In this document: positions 1-9,243 of the stretch, one piece after another
How positions within the stretch are numbered: position 1 is the stretch's first letter
How the letters are laid out: each line of letters opens with the position of its first letter
Assembly: GCF_024347295.1 (NCBI RefSeq)
Contig: NZ_AP025459.1
Coordinates: 558,001-622,000 of the forward strand
Source of the DNA: Vibrio artabrorum
GTDB taxonomy: Bacteria > Pseudomonadota > Gammaproteobacteria > Enterobacterales > Vibrionaceae
Direction of reading: 5' to 3'
DNA: 64,000 nt
The notes under the pieces: generated by a model
Told to the model about the DNA's origin: nothing
The model's database searches: none
What the model saw: only the letters and a program-made list of their open reading frames with translations
Position numbers and translations under genes: made by a program

Positions 1-206
1 TCATTCATGCGTTGGTCGCCAATGTACAAATCACCAGACGTAATGTCTTCTAGACCTGCGATACAGCGTAATAGCGTCGATTTACCACAACCTGATGGTC
101 CAACGAATACTACGAATTCACCTTCGTCGATGTCTAAGGTTACGTCCTTAGAAATCTGTACATCACCATATGATTTATAAACGTTTTTTAACGTGACACT
201 CGCCAT
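1..206 (-). CDS. malK: MalK, maltose ABC transporter ATPase (N-terminal part)
   Basis: Only the first 68 or so codons lie in the window; the gene runs off the left edge. The translation begins [14 protein letters not shown] and contains a Walker A loop (GPSGCGKST) about 36 residues in, followed by [14 protein letters not shown], which is typical of MalK/UgpC-type sugar ABC ATPases. MalK is the cytoplasmic energy-coupling subunit that binds MalF and MalG and, in enteric bacteria, also restrains MalT. It is divergent from malE, the standard arrangement of the mal regulon, so the identification as MalK rather than another sugar ATPase rests on both sequence and neighbours. Confidence 0.93.
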   Translation of the reverse strand, partial: MASVTLKNVYKSYGDVQISKDVTLDIDEGEFVVFVGPSGCGKSTLLRCIAGLEDITSGDLYIGDQRMN

Positions 207-563
207 CTAGCTTGTCCTCGATCGATCAAATTTTAAGTTTTACTGCTTATCATTATAAGGAGTTTTTTGGTCTAAGCAGTAACTGTAGGAATTAGTTATT
301 ATTGAGTGAGAAAGAAAAAGTGGGTGAGACTTAGATTCGATAACCAAGCCCACCCGTCATAGCCAAACTGGCGTCTATTGCCCCCACATCGAACGAAATC
401 TCCCCCGTGACTCAATCACAGATTTCGCACGATGCGAATAGAACGACAGCGGGCAGTCAAGCCAACTTAATGAACAATGTGGTGACACATGACACTGGCT
501 GGTAAAGGGTTCTTACTATCCACTCTTGGATGAATGCAGTTTCGGTGAAATCGCATGAGGGTA

Positions 564-573
564 CATCCTCCCA
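564..573 (-). promoter_or_regulatory. Candidate MalT box
   Basis: Read on the minus strand the sequence is TGGGAGGATG, matching the enteric MalT box GGGGA(T/G)GAGG at 8 of 10 positions and containing the GGAKGA core. It lies 28 bases from a better match at 601-610. Assignment rests on motif similarity and position only. Confidence 0.4.
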
Positions 574-600
574 ACGCAAAATTAACGAGGGGGAGTAGCA

Positions 601-610
601 GGGGAGGAGT
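601..610 (+). promoter_or_regulatory. Candidate MalT box
   Basis: GGGGAGGAGT matches the MalT box consensus GGGGA(T/G)GAGG at 9 of 10 positions. It lies in the malK/malE divergent region where MalT is expected to act. A weaker copy (7 of 10, core GGATGA) is at 769-778, closer to malE. Confidence 0.5.
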
Positions 611-667
611 TGATAAACCGGGTTCTTGATTATCAGCGATCCAGTTCAAATAAATACACCCCATAAC

Positions 668-683
668 GGTGATATTGATCACG
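668..683. promoter_or_regulatory. Candidate CRP (cAMP receptor protein) site
   Basis: The sequence GGTGA-TATTGA-TCACG contains GTGA and TCAC half sites with the exact six-base spacing of the CRP consensus TGTGA-N6-TCACA. In E. coli the malE-malK region is activated jointly by CRP and MalT, so its position between the divergent genes fits. Confidence 0.55.
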
Positions 684-868
684 ATGAGTATGTTTTTTGT
701 GATTTCAGTCTCTAATCTGACGCGATGGCGATCACGATTTTAAGCCATAATAGCTAGGGCGTAGTGACTAGGATGATGAGTTAGGGGGGGTTTTCTCCGA
801 TCATACCCCTGAAAACTGGCTCGTCTTGGTTGATGTGCTCTACGTATAAATATAAAAAGGATATTGAC

Positions 869-2053
869 ATGAAAAATGCTCTAAGCGCTGTAGCTCTAGG
901 TACATTAGTTGCTCTGGGTTCTTTTGCTGCAAATGCTGCTATCGAAGAAGGACAACTAACAATCTGGGTAGGTGGTGACAAAGCTTATGAAGGCATGGCA
1001 GAGGTAGGTAAACGTTTCGAAGAAGATACGGGTGTTAAAGTAACCGTTGCTTTCCCTGATAAACTAGAAGAGAAATTCTCTCAAGTTGCCGCAGCGGGCG
1101 ATGGCCCTGACATGATTTTTTACGCGCACGACCGTTTTGGTGGCTTTGCAGAAGCGGGTCTTCTTGCAGAGATTAAACCTTCTAAAGAGACGAAAGAAGG
1201 TATCGTAGACTTTGCATGGGATGCTGTGTCTTACAAAGGTAAAATCATTGCTTACCCAGTAGCGGTTGAGTCAGTTTCTCTTATCTACAACAAAGCATTG
1301 GTTCCTAACCCTCCTAAATCTTGGGAAGAGATACCTGCGCTAAACGCGAAGCTTCAAAAAGACGGCAAAAAAGCGATCATGTGGCCTCTACGTGGCGGCG
1401 CTTACTTTACATGGCCTCTACTTGCAGCTGACGGCGGTTACGCATTCAAACAAACGGCTGAAGGTTACGATGTTAAAGATGCCGGTGTAGCGACAGATGG
1501 TGTTGAAAAGTCTCTAAGTTTCATCGAGAAAATGGTTCAAGATAAAGTTATTTCTGCTGACATGGATTACTCAGTTGCTGAGTCTGAATTCGTTGCGGGT
1601 AACGTAGCGATGACAATCAATGGCCCTTGGGGCTGGGCAAACATTGATAAATCGGGCATAGATTATGGTGTAACGACACTGCCTAAATTTAACGGCAAAG
1701 CATCTAAGCCTTTCGTTGGTGTCTGGGCTGGTGGTATCAGCACGGCTTCTCCAAACCGCGATCTAGCTGTTGAGTTCATGGAAAATTACCTACTCACCGA
1801 CGAAGGTTTGAAAAGCCTGAACGACGATAAACCGCTAGGCGCTGTGGCACTCAACTCTTTCCAACATCAATTAGACAGCGATACTCGCATTGCCGCCACA
1901 ATGGACAATGCGATGAATGGCGAAATCATGCCTAACATTCCTCAGTTCACCACATTTTGGTACAGCATGGAAGAAGCGATCGGTAACGTAGTTGACGGTC
2001 GCCAAACCGTTGATCAAGCGCTGAAAGGTGCTGAAGCTCGAATGACTAAGTAA
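869..2053 (+). CDS. malE: MalE, periplasmic maltose/maltodextrin-binding protein
   Basis: A 394-residue substrate-binding protein of the MalE family that delivers maltose and maltodextrins to MalFGK2. A signal peptide ([18 protein letters not shown]...ANA) spans about residues 1-23, and the mature protein begins [18 protein letters not shown], very close to enteric MalE. Aromatic residues expected in the sugar cleft are visible, for example in [15 protein letters not shown] and PWGWANI. I prefer the ATG at 869, preceded by AAAAGG at 855-860, over the upstream in-frame ATG at 830, which would add 13 residues before the signal peptide. It is first in the malE-malF-malG order, with a strong hairpin directly after it. 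Confidence 0.95.
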   Translation: MKNALSAVALGTLVALGSFAANAAIEEGQLTIWVGGDKAYEGMAEVGKRFEEDTGVKVTVAFPDKLEEKFSQVAAAGDGPDMIFYAHDRFGGFAEAGLLAEIKPSKETKEGIVDFAWDAVSYKGKIIAYPVAVESVSLIYNKALVPNPPKSWEEIPALNAKLQKDGKKAIMWPLRGGAYFTWPLLAADGGYAFKQTAEGYDVKDAGVATDGVEKSLSFIEKMVQDKVISADMDYSVAESEFVAGNVAMTINGPWGWANIDKSGIDYGVTTLPKFNGKASKPFVGVWAGGISTASPNRDLAVEFMENYLLTDEGLKSLNDDKPLGAVALNSFQHQLDSDTRIAATMDNAMNGEIMPNIPQFTTFWYSMEEAIGNVVDGRQTVDQALKGAEARMTK

Positions 2054-2070
2054 TAAGTAAGCTCAACCTT

Positions 2071-2094
2071 TAAGGAGGGGGCAACCTCTCCTTA
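2071..2094 (+). terminator. Stem-loop between malE and malF
   Basis: TAAGGAGGGG and CCTCTCCTTA pair as a 10-bp stem with one G-T wobble around a GCAA loop. A T-rich stretch follows. It sits 18 bases after the malE stop and about 40 bases before malF. It could attenuate transcription or protect the malE 3' end, giving more binding protein than permease. Confidence 0.6.
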
Positions 2095-2132
2095 CTTTTC
2101 TATTTTTATCTATATCGTTAGCAGGTTCCTCT

Positions 2133-3704
2133 ATGCAGTCAATTCAAGGTTCAGATGCGATTCCAGCACCTTCAAGCCTCCCAGGCAATAAAAGCGTCTT
2201 CATCAAATGGGGGGTGCTTGGTAGCGTTGGCTTGATTAATGGCTACGCTACAATCTTAATGTATTCTCGCGGTGAGCTCGCATTCGCGCTGCTTACTGTA
2301 ATCTTAACGGCTCTGGCTCTTTATGTTTTTGGAAGTAAAAAAACTTACGCCCACCGTTATATATACCCAGGTATTGCCGGAATGATCTTGTTCATTCTTT
2401 TTCCTTTGGCATACACCGTAGGGCTTGCATTTACTAACTACAGTGCGAAAAACCAGTTGTCTTTAGAGCGTACTCAAACCGTTCTGTTAGATCGCACTTT
2501 CCAAAGTGGCGATAGTTACCCATTTACTCTGTACAAGACCGATAACGGTCATCAGATCGTCGTTAAAGATGGCGACCAACTATTAGCGACGGATGTATTT
2601 TCTCTTGAAGACATGACCGAGAAAGATATGTATCTATCGGTGATTGCGTCTACACAAGGCAAAAAAGAGCAGATCAAAACGATCATTCAAAATAGAGCGG
2701 CGATCAGCGGTGTCGATTTCCATCTGCCAAACGGCGATGACATCCGCATGAGTGGCTTGCGTAAATTTGCTGCCGTGACACCGCTTTATACCCTTCAGAA
2801 CGATGGTGAAACGCTATACAACAATGAATCTGGCGAAACCTTGAAGCCCAACATGGAAGTGGGTTTCTATCAACCCGTTGATGATAATGGCGAGTTTACG
2901 GGTAACACTATCTCTCCAGGTTTTGTTGTAGGAATCGGAACGGCTAACTTTGAACGTGTTTGGAAAGATGACGGCATTAAAGAACCGTTTATCAGTATCT
3001 TTATATGGACGGTTGTATTCTCGATTTGTACGGTAGCGTTCACACTGGCGATCGGCTTGATTCTGGCGAACATTGTACAGTGGGAAGAGCTGAAAGGGCG
3101 CGCAGTGTACCGTGTTCTGCTGATTCTGCCTTACGCCGTACCAGCGTTTATTTCGATTCTGATCTTTAAAGGCCTATTTAACCAGAGCTTTGGTGAGATC
3201 AACATGGTACTTGAGAGTATCTTTGGTTTAAGCCCTAACTGGTTCTCAGACCCTATCTTGGCGAAAACCATGGTGTTGATTGTTAACACATGGCTAGGTT
3301 TTCCTTACATGATGATTCTGTGTATGGGTCTACTCAAAGCGATACCTGAAGATTTGTATGAAGCATCAGCGATTGATGGTGCAAACTTCATTGATAACTT
3401 CAAGCGCATTACGTTCCCATTGATGATTAAACCGCTCACTCCGTTATTGATTGCTGCGTTTGCTTTTAACTTTAACAACTTTGTCATGATTCAACTATTG
3501 ACCAACGGCGGCCCGAACATGATTGGTACTTCTGAGCCAGCGGGTTACACAGACTTGCTTGTTAGCTACACGTACCGAATCGCCTTTGAAGGCGGCGGCG
3601 GTCAAGACTTCGGTCTAGCAAGTGCTATCGCAACGCTTATCTTCCTATTAGTGGGTGCACTAGCGTTACTCAACCTTCGTTTCACTAAACTGTCTCAAGA
3701 TTAA
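2133..3704 (+). CDS. malF: MalF, maltose ABC transporter permease
   Basis: A 523-residue inner-membrane permease, close to the 514 residues of E. coli MalF. After several N-terminal membrane segments there is a large periplasmic loop (about residues 100-275) characteristic of MalF, then the transport core. The cytoplasmic EAA loop appears as [21 protein letters not shown] around residue 410 and docks with MalK. With MalG it forms the channel that accepts sugar from MalE. It is followed 11 bases later by malG, so the two are almost certainly cotranscribed. Confidence 0.96.
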   Translation: MQSIQGSDAIPAPSSLPGNKSVFIKWGVLGSVGLINGYATILMYSRGELAFALLTVILTALALYVFGSKKTYAHRYIYPGIAGMILFILFPLAYTVGLAFTNYSAKNQLSLERTQTVLLDRTFQSGDSYPFTLYKTDNGHQIVVKDGDQLLATDVFSLEDMTEKDMYLSVIASTQGKKEQIKTIIQNRAAISGVDFHLPNGDDIRMSGLRKFAAVTPLYTLQNDGETLYNNESGETLKPNMEVGFYQPVDDNGEFTGNTISPGFVVGIGTANFERVWKDDGIKEPFISIFIWTVVFSICTVAFTLAIGLILANIVQWEELKGRAVYRVLLILPYAVPAFISILIFKGLFNQSFGEINMVLESIFGLSPNWFSDPILAKTMVLIVNTWLGFPYMMILCMGLLKAIPEDLYEASAIDGANFIDNFKRITFPLMIKPLTPLLIAAFAFNFNNFVMIQLLTNGGPNMIGTSEPAGYTDLLVSYTYRIAFEGGGGQDFGLASAIATLIFLLVGALALLNLRFTKLSQD

Positions 3705-3715
3705 GGAGCACGACA

Positions 3716-4606
3716 ATGGCTATGGTACAAGGTAAAGGCCTAAAATACCGAGTGTGGGCAACGCATGCAGTGTTGTGGTGCTTCTTGGCAATGATTATCT
3801 TCCCACTACTGATGATCATCGCGATCTCGTTCCGTGAAGGTAACTTCGCAACGGGTAGCTTGATTCCGGATAATCCATCTTTGGAACACTGGAAATTAGC
3901 TCTGGGCATGTCAGTGACGAACGCAGATGGCTCAGTTACTCCGCCTCCATTCCCAGTGCTGACTTGGTTGTGGAACTCCATTAAAGTCGCGGGTATTACC
4001 TCTATTTTGATTGTGGCACTGTCTACAACATCGGCTTACGCATTTGCTCGTATGCGTTTCAAAGGGAAAGAAACGATTCTGAAAGCGATGATGATTTTCC
4101 AAATGTTCCCAGCAGTACTGGCTTTAGTTGCTATTTACGCGCTGTTTGACAAACTTGGCCAATACATTCCGTTCTTAGGCTTGAACACCCACGGTGGTTT
4201 GATTTTCTCTTACCTAGGTGGTATCGCACTGCATGTATGGACGATTAAGGGTTACTTTGAAACGATTGATAATTCTCTGGAAGAAGCCGCGGCACTGGAT
4301 GGTGCAACGCCTTGGCAAGCATTCAGACTGGTTCTACTGCCGCTGTCTGTGCCAATCCTAGCGGTTGTATTTATTCTCTCTTTCATTGGTGTTGTTGGTG
4401 AGGTGCCAGTTGCTTCAATCCTATTATCGGATGTGAATTCATACACGCTTGCAGTAGGGATGCAGCAGTACCTATACCCTCAGAACTACTTATGGGGTGA
4501 CTTTGCGGCAGCGGCTGTACTTTCCGCTCTTCCAATCACTATCGTGTTCTTACTTGCTCAACGTTGGTTAGTTGGTGGATTGACGGCAGGTGGTGTAAAA
4601 GGATAA
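3716..4606 (+). CDS. malG: MalG, maltose ABC transporter permease
   Basis: A 296-residue inner-membrane permease, the same length as E. coli MalG. It has about six membrane segments and an EAA-type loop [18 protein letters not shown] near residue 190 that contacts MalK. It ends in AGGVKG, like the MalG tail that reaches the MalK ATP sites. It partners MalF in the MalFGK2 importer. It closes the operon, with a good terminator starting about 25 bases downstream. Confidence 0.96.
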   Translation: MAMVQGKGLKYRVWATHAVLWCFLAMIIFPLLMIIAISFREGNFATGSLIPDNPSLEHWKLALGMSVTNADGSVTPPPFPVLTWLWNSIKVAGITSILIVALSTTSAYAFARMRFKGKETILKAMMIFQMFPAVLALVAIYALFDKLGQYIPFLGLNTHGGLIFSYLGGIALHVWTIKGYFETIDNSLEEAAALDGATPWQAFRLVLLPLSVPILAVVFILSFIGVVGEVPVASILLSDVNSYTLAVGMQQYLYPQNYLWGDFAAAAVLSALPITIVFLLAQRWLVGGLTAGGVKG

Positions 4607-4630
4607 GCTGTACTTTATAAGAAAGAAAAA

Positions 4631-4666
4631 GAGCGACCTTTAGGTCGCTCTATATTGGCATTTTTA
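4631..4666 (+). terminator. Terminator of malEFG
   Basis: GAGCGACC and GGTCGCTC form a perfect 8-bp stem around TTTA (4631-4650). A T-rich stretch follows. It is placed right after malG. Confidence 0.8.
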
Positions 4667-4780
4667 TTACATCATTTGGTTTGGCCGCCGATCAGTAATA
4701 AAAATAACCCTCAGGTTACGCATAGCTGGCTACTAATCAGGTTCCTTACGCTATTAATGATTAGTGGTTTTTGTAACTCT

Positions 4781-4807
4781 AACCCAAGTATTTACTTGGG
4801 TTTTTTT
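4781..4807 (+). terminator. Orphan intrinsic terminator
   Basis: AACCCAAGTA and TACTTGGGTT pair closely and are followed by seven or more T residues, a textbook Rho-independent terminator. No protein gene ends just before it and the malG terminator lies 115 bases upstream, so it may end a small RNA transcribed from about 4660-4780. The rest of 4808-5195 shows nothing I can support. Confidence 0.7.
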
Positions 4808-5195
4808 ATGCCTGCTACTTTTTTTGGTCTCCACTCAAACGGTCAGAGGCCGTTCTAAAGCTTCGAGTCATCTCTCTCTTGAATCTCTTGCGTCTCGTTT
4901 CTTCTACTTGAAGTTATGAACGAGTCTCACAAATCAGACCCTAGTATAAGAATCTATTGCTCTATTGATATGTTGCGAATAATCCAATGCGTGATACTTC
5001 AATGATTTACATGCAACAAATGCAGAAGTTACAGAGAAAATGTAGATAGAAACGTGAGGGTGCTGTGAATCTTAAAGTGTTATAACTCAGGCTTATTGAA
5101 TAAAGTTAAGGCAATCGCGATAGCAAATGGTCAACACTCAACGCCGAGGTCTATTCGGGTCGATAGCTAAGGACTGTGAATGGCAAGTGGGGACA

Positions 5196-5471
5196 TTAAA
5201 ACTCTTTGTTAGAGGGGGCACAACCCAAGTGTTGTAACAACACATAGATGCTTTCTTGATCGAGCGCGACACGGCGAAAGAGATCCGCAAACATCGGGTC
5301 ACCGCCAAAACACGTTTGAATATAGTGGTTGATTTCATTGCTGTCGTAACCTTCGACGTACAAAGTTCTAACCCATTGGTACTCAACAGCCTTTAAATTG
5401 TTCAGTGTAGATTCGCTAAGAGTGGGGCGTGTGACGCTCAAGAGTAGCTCCAGAAAATTGAATACATCCAT
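5196..5471 (-). CDS. Small hypothetical protein
   Basis: A 91-residue soluble protein beginning MDVFNFLELLLSV; I do not recognise a family. The composition is protein-like, with no low complexity and no signal peptide. Predicted helices alternate with a short Gly-Gly turn (CFGGDPMFADLF) near residue 56. It has an obvious ATG but no clear Shine-Dalgarno sequence in front, and stands alone between the malG terminator and a thioesterase gene. Codon choice resembles the neighbours, which favours a real gene. Confidence 0.55.
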   Translation of the reverse strand: MDVFNFLELLLSVTRPTLSESTLNNLKAVEYQWVRTLYVEGYDSNEINHYIQTCFGGDPMFADLFRRVALDQESIYVLLQHLGCAPSNKEF

Positions 5472-5636
5472 TATGATTGGCGGTATTTAACCAGAGCAAA
5501 ATGACGACTGTATGACAGTCAATTGAAACAGGTGAATAAGCCCTGATTCATTTCAATCTTGAGTTAAGTATTAAGAGCAGTACACGACATTGAGTGTGTC
5601 GTGGTTCTGTTTATGCGAATCAATATCAGATAAACC

Positions 5637-5660
5637 AATGCCAAGCACGGGCTTGGCATT
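5637..5660 (-). terminator. Terminator after the thioesterase gene
   Basis: AATGCCAAGC and GCTTGGCATT form a perfect 10-bp stem with an ACGG loop, 38 bases past the stop of the leftward thioesterase gene. The T tract on the minus strand is weak (GGTTTATC). A second, weaker stem (CACGACA/TGTCGTG) is near 5583-5601. Confidence 0.55.
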
Positions 5661-5697
5661 GTCATCAGGTTTTATCGGGTAGAGTTGCTGGTGGCCC

Positions 5698-6201
5698 TTA
5701 CTTAAGGTACTTCACATGAGCTTCCATCTCTTCACCGATCTGTTTTCGCATGTTCATTAGACGAATAGCCGAATCTCTTAATTCGATGTCTTCTGGTGTG
5801 TTTGGCTTCCATTCTGGCACTTTAGTCGGGTTACCGTTCTCATCGACTGCGACCATAATAACGATACAGTGAGTCGTTAAGCGGTTGTTGAGCTCTTTAG
5901 GATCGCTCGCTTGCACATCAATCGCGATATGCATGGAAGATGACCCGGTATAGATGACCTTGGCACTGACCTCAACAAGGTTGCCAACATGGATCGGTGC
6001 AACGAATCGAATACCGCCAGCGTAAGCCGTAATACAATATTTGCCACTCCACCCAGCAGAACAAGCATAAGCCGCTAAATCGATCCATTTCATCACCGCA
6101 CCACCATGAACTTTACCACCGAAGTTCACATCTCCAGGTTCAGCGAGAAAACGCAGAGTCACGTCTCGTTTGCCTTTTCGTGGGTTATCGTTACTGCTCA
6201 T
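5698..6201 (-). CDS. Acyl-CoA thioesterase, hotdog fold
   Basis: A 167-residue single hotdog-domain thioesterase expected to hydrolyse acyl-CoA in the cytosol. The conserved block FGGKVHGGAVMKWIDLAAYACS (about residues 27-48) contains the glycine turn and acidic residue typical of the YciA/BACH-type family, and GIRFVAPIHVGNLVEVSAKV is the standard second block. The length is normal for a single-domain member. It is a monocistronic gene with its own terminator. Substrate chain length cannot be read from sequence. Confidence 0.85.
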   Translation of the reverse strand: MSSNDNPRKGKRDVTLRFLAEPGDVNFGGKVHGGAVMKWIDLAAYACSAGWSGKYCITAYAGGIRFVAPIHVGNLVEVSAKVIYTGSSSMHIAIDVQASDPKELNNRLTTHCIVIMVAVDENGNPTKVPEWKPNTPEDIELRDSAIRLMNMRKQIGEEMEAHVKYLK

Positions 6202-6414
6202 CTATCTTCCTTTATTATCGTGCTAAATAACATACCGGTTACTTGCTAGTAACAATATACATGAGATGAGAGAATTTAAAGTGGGTAATCTCACGCTTGA
6301 GACTAATTTTTCAAACGGGGTGACCCACCCATGAGTATTGATGGCTGCAGGTACCGGAGGTGATAGATAAACGCAAGTCGGCTATTTTAAGAGTAAGTGG
6401 AGAAGGGCAATAAT

Positions 6415-6443
6415 AAAAAAACACCTAGCGTGATGCTAGGTGT
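6415..6443 (-). terminator. Terminator of the EamA gene
   Basis: ACACCTAGC and GCTAGGTGT form a perfect 9-bp stem around GTGAT. On the minus strand this is followed by TTTTTTATTATT. It lies 84 bases beyond the stop codon of the leftward EamA transporter gene. Confidence 0.8.
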
Positions 6444-6526
6444 TCCTGTGCAGGTAGATACCTCATACTGCGGCTTTTCTCATATGAGTACTTTTATGTA
6501 CGCTAACCAACCGTTGCCCGTTTGAT

Positions 6527-7420
6527 CTAGCTTTGCTGAGGCAAAGGTAATTTAAGCCTTGGTTTTCTTTTTATTTGCGCAAGAATGACCCCTGAAATTA
6601 CCATCACACCGCCAATAATATGGAATTGGTTAACGGTTTCACCGAGCCAAGTCGCTGCCAGTACAATCGCAATAACAGGCATCAAGTTCATGAACATGGC
6701 ACTTGAATCAGCCCCGATAGTATCGATGGCTTTCACCCACATCCAAGGTGCTAATATTGAGGCGGCAACTGCTGCGTAAGCGATCAAAGGAATCGCTTGT
6801 TGTGAAGGCATGAGTTGATCGCTGGTTAGCCAAAGTGGCGTCAGCATTGCAACCGCAAATATTCCTTGCATGTAAATCACCACCCAGTTACTGATGGGCA
6901 TTTTCCAGCGTTTCAACAATACACAGTATGAAGCGTAAACCAAGGCCGCTATTAACATATAGCCGTCACCCTGTGTGAGCTGTTGGTGGAGGAAGAATAA
7001 AGGGTCGCCTTTGCCTAGCATTAGCGCTAATCCTGATAGAGACAAAATACCCCCCACAATGCTCAAACTCGAAATGGATTTGTGTAATAAAGGAACGCTG
7101 AGAAAAACACTGATTAATGGCACCAATGAAGTGATCAGCGCCATGTTAGAAGCCGTCGTGGTCAAGCCTGCGTAATAGCCTAAAGATTGATTTAAGACCA
7201 TACCTAGAAAGGCAAGGAAAGCCAATTTAGATAAGTTAGGTTTAATCACTGACCATTGCTTGATAACCGATTTAATACAGAACGGCGTGAGAATTAACAT
7301 CGCAATGAACCAGCGATAAAAACTCATCGCGCTTGGTTCAATAGTGCTCGCGGCCAGTTTATTGACGATAGCATTTGCACCCCAAATACAGACAGTAAAA
7401 AATGGTAAAAGATAGTGCAT
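6527..7420 (-). CDS. EamA/DMT-family metabolite exporter
   Basis: A 297-residue protein with about ten membrane segments and the two-repeat EamA organisation. The N-terminal block MHYLLPFFTVCIWGANAIVNKLAA is typical of drug/metabolite transporters, and a second repeat starts around GYMLIAALVYASYCVLLKRW. Family members export amino acids, purines or drugs; the substrate here is unknown. It is divergent from an AraC-type regulator (7519), an arrangement resembling E. coli nimT-nimR, so that regulator probably controls it. Confidence 0.85.
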   Translation of the reverse strand: MHYLLPFFTVCIWGANAIVNKLAASTIEPSAMSFYRWFIAMLILTPFCIKSVIKQWSVIKPNLSKLAFLAFLGMVLNQSLGYYAGLTTTASNMALITSLVPLISVFLSVPLLHKSISSLSIVGGILSLSGLALMLGKGDPLFFLHQQLTQGDGYMLIAALVYASYCVLLKRWKMPISNWVVIYMQGIFAVAMLTPLWLTSDQLMPSQQAIPLIAYAAVAASILAPWMWVKAIDTIGADSSAMFMNLMPVIAIVLAATWLGETVNQFHIIGGVMVISGVILAQIKRKPRLKLPLPQQS

Positions 7421-7518
7421 GTGAATTCCGTCGAAAATAAGTTGATGCAGCTAGTTTGACAGGTCGTTATACTTACAGATATCTTTAAAAAGACATCAGA
7501 CGCGACAGGAAGACAAGT

Positions 7519-8307
7519 TTGAAAAAACATTCAAGAAACCTTCATCCATCCTTATCAATCGAAAAAGCACCATCGAATGTATTTATGAATTTCGAAGCTT
7601 TCTTATCGAACACGGAAACTCGGGTGCATAGCCACCCTTGGGGACAAGTACAGTTGATCAGTGGTGGGATCCTTGAAATGGAAGCAGAAGGCACACGTTT
7701 TTTAGCGCCTCCGCATTTAGCGATTTGGGTACCTGCGGGGGTCATGCACTGCAGCTACAACCGTAAACCTTTAGAGTACTGCTCCCTGAACATTGCTCAT
7801 GAGTTGACTCACCATCTGCCTGAAAAAACCAGCTTAATAAAGATCACACCTATTGTCTCTTCGATTATTGATGACTGTCGCCAACGTGGTATTAGTGTTG
7901 CTCAAAGTGAAAAAGATCAGAGGCTCGTTCAGGTCTTACTCGATCAATTAGCTGAGCGACAAGTCGAGCACCATTTTTTACCTTCCACTGATAATAAGTA
8001 CCTTGCTCCGATTCTGGCGGCTATAGAAGAAAATCCGACCGAAGAGATTTCACTCAAAGACTGGGCTGATAAGGTGCATGCGACCGAACGCACTTTATCG
8101 CGTCATTGCCAAAGTGAGTTGGGGATGAGTTTTACTGAATGGCGATTGCGAGTACGATATTTATATTCAATGGATCTTTTAAGAAACGGGCAGTCCGTTA
8201 AAGAAGTGGCACTTACATTAGGGTATAACCAAGCAAGCCCCTTTATTAGCATGTTCAAAAAATACGCAGGTTTGACACCAGAACAATATAAAAATCGTTT
8301 ATTGTAA
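7519..8307 (+). CDS. AraC-family transcriptional regulator
   Basis: A 262-residue regulator. The N-terminal half is a cupin-type sensing domain (HSHPWGQVQLISGGILEME, then WVPAGVMHCSYN). The C-terminal 100 residues carry two helix-turn-helix units, the second ending in VKEVALTLGYNQASPFISMFKKYAGLTPEQYK, the AraC signature. The start is TTG at 7519, supported by AGGAAG six bases upstream; an internal ATG (MNFEAFLS) would remove 22 residues. It is divergent from the EamA exporter across about 100 bases and probably regulates it, as NimR does nimT. Confidence 0.88.
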   Translation: MKKHSRNLHPSLSIEKAPSNVFMNFEAFLSNTETRVHSHPWGQVQLISGGILEMEAEGTRFLAPPHLAIWVPAGVMHCSYNRKPLEYCSLNIAHELTHHLPEKTSLIKITPIVSSIIDDCRQRGISVAQSEKDQRLVQVLLDQLAERQVEHHFLPSTDNKYLAPILAAIEENPTEEISLKDWADKVHATERTLSRHCQSELGMSFTEWRLRVRYLYSMDLLRNGQSVKEVALTLGYNQASPFISMFKKYAGLTPEQYKNRLL

Positions 8308-8697
8308 GGAGGTTGGGGTAGAAGCTTATTCGAGGTCGAAACAAAGTCATATATGCGCTTTTAAATACTGCGAGACACCTTTAAAACGACACCATGTTCC
8401 AGTGTTAACTTGCTTGCTTGGTTGCGATATTTAAGGGCATGAATGTATATTGACATATTTCGTTAGTCAGCGTCGGCTTAATATACTGAGGCGTTTGCGA
8501 GTCGCTCAAAACAATCAGATCGCGCTTTTATCTGGGAGGAGTGATATTAGCCATTAAGGCTGAGGTTCAATGATGCTCGAATGACGTCGGTAAAATCAGT
8601 ATTAAGAACAAAAGAACAAGATGCTCATACATGAAGCCTCTTGTTCTTATGCGCTTAAGAACGGATTTCGGGGCGATAAAGCGGCCATATCCTAAAA
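8308..8697. other. Intergenic stretch
   Basis: These 390 bases lie between the AraC regulator and the leftward beta-barrel gene. Apart from the hairpin at 8612-8648 I see no gene, repeat or recognisable regulatory site. Confidence 0.5.
8612..8648 (-). terminator. Probable terminator of the outer-membrane protein gene
   Basis: AAGAACAAGA and TCTTGTTCTT form a perfect 10-bp, AT-rich stem with a 17-base loop, 50 bases past the stop of the leftward gene at 8698. The minus strand continues TTGTTCTTAA, a weak T tract. Confidence 0.5.
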
Positions 8698-9243
8698 TCA
8701 AAAATTATAGCGCACTCCCAACGTGACGCCTTTAATTACCACATCTGCAATATCAAATTCAGCTGTTCGATATCTATAACCCACTGAAAAGTCGAAATTA
8801 TCAAACATGTAGCCCACTTCTAAACCGGCTTGATATGAAAACGTCGAATCTGAAGCTGATTGGCCAGAAACCGTTGTTTCACCATTCATAGAACCCACGC
8901 CGAGGATAAGCGCACTGTATAAATTGTTACCTTCATCAATAAATTTGGGACGAGCATTAATGTAAAAGGCATCCCCTTGAACTCTTGCATTGTTATTAGT
9001 AAATTCAGCGTTACCAAAACGTTGGTATTCGAGCTCTAAACCAAAATCGACACTAGGGTGTATCGGTAAGTTATATCCAATAAATACGCCTCCACCTAAG
9101 TCATTGTTTTCATCAATCGAAGCTGAACCTGAACCTAATTTTGTATTGTTAACTAGAAAAACATTACCACCGGCGTAAAATTGATCTCGATCTGCAGCGG
9201 AAACACTTGCACTTAAGAGTGCTAATACAACAAGCTTTTTCAC
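8698..9243 (-). CDS. OmpA-like beta-barrel outer-membrane protein
   Basis: A 181-residue secreted protein with a signal peptide (MKKLVVLALLSASVSA). The mature part is built of alternating amphipathic strands (FYAGGNVFLVNN, GGGVFIGYNLP, FSYQAGLEVGYMF, FDFSVGYRYR). It ends VTLGVRYNF, with the C-terminal aromatic residue recognised by the Bam machinery. Size and pattern fit an eight-stranded porin-like barrel of the OmpA N-domain/OmpW type with no peptidoglycan-binding domain. The precise role is not determinable. Confidence 0.8.
   Translation of the reverse strand: MKKLVVLALLSASVSAADRDQFYAGGNVFLVNNTKLGSGSASIDENNDLGGGVFIGYNLPIHPSVDFGLELEYQRFGNAEFTNNNARVQGDAFYINARPKFIDEGNNLYSALILGVGSMNGETTVSGQSASDSTFSYQAGLEVGYMFDNFDFSVGYRYRTAEFDIADVVIKGVTLGVRYNF

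Larger units (their letters stand above)
207..868. promoter_or_regulatory. Divergent malK/malE control region
   Basis: This 662-base stretch has no convincing gene. It separates malK (leftward) from malE (rightward) and should carry both promoters. It holds a CRP-like palindrome near 668-683 and several MalT-box-like decamers (601-610, 564-573, 769-778), listed separately. The short open frames seen here have no ribosome binding site and no recognisable similarity. Confidence 0.7.

Noticed and set aside
830..868. Upstream ATG extending malE by 13 residues
   Set aside because: The extension precedes a normal signal peptide and the ribosome binding site fits the ATG at 869.
4655..4858. 67-codon open frame after malG
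   Set aside because: It runs across an intrinsic terminator, lacks a ribosome binding site and shows no protein-like pattern.
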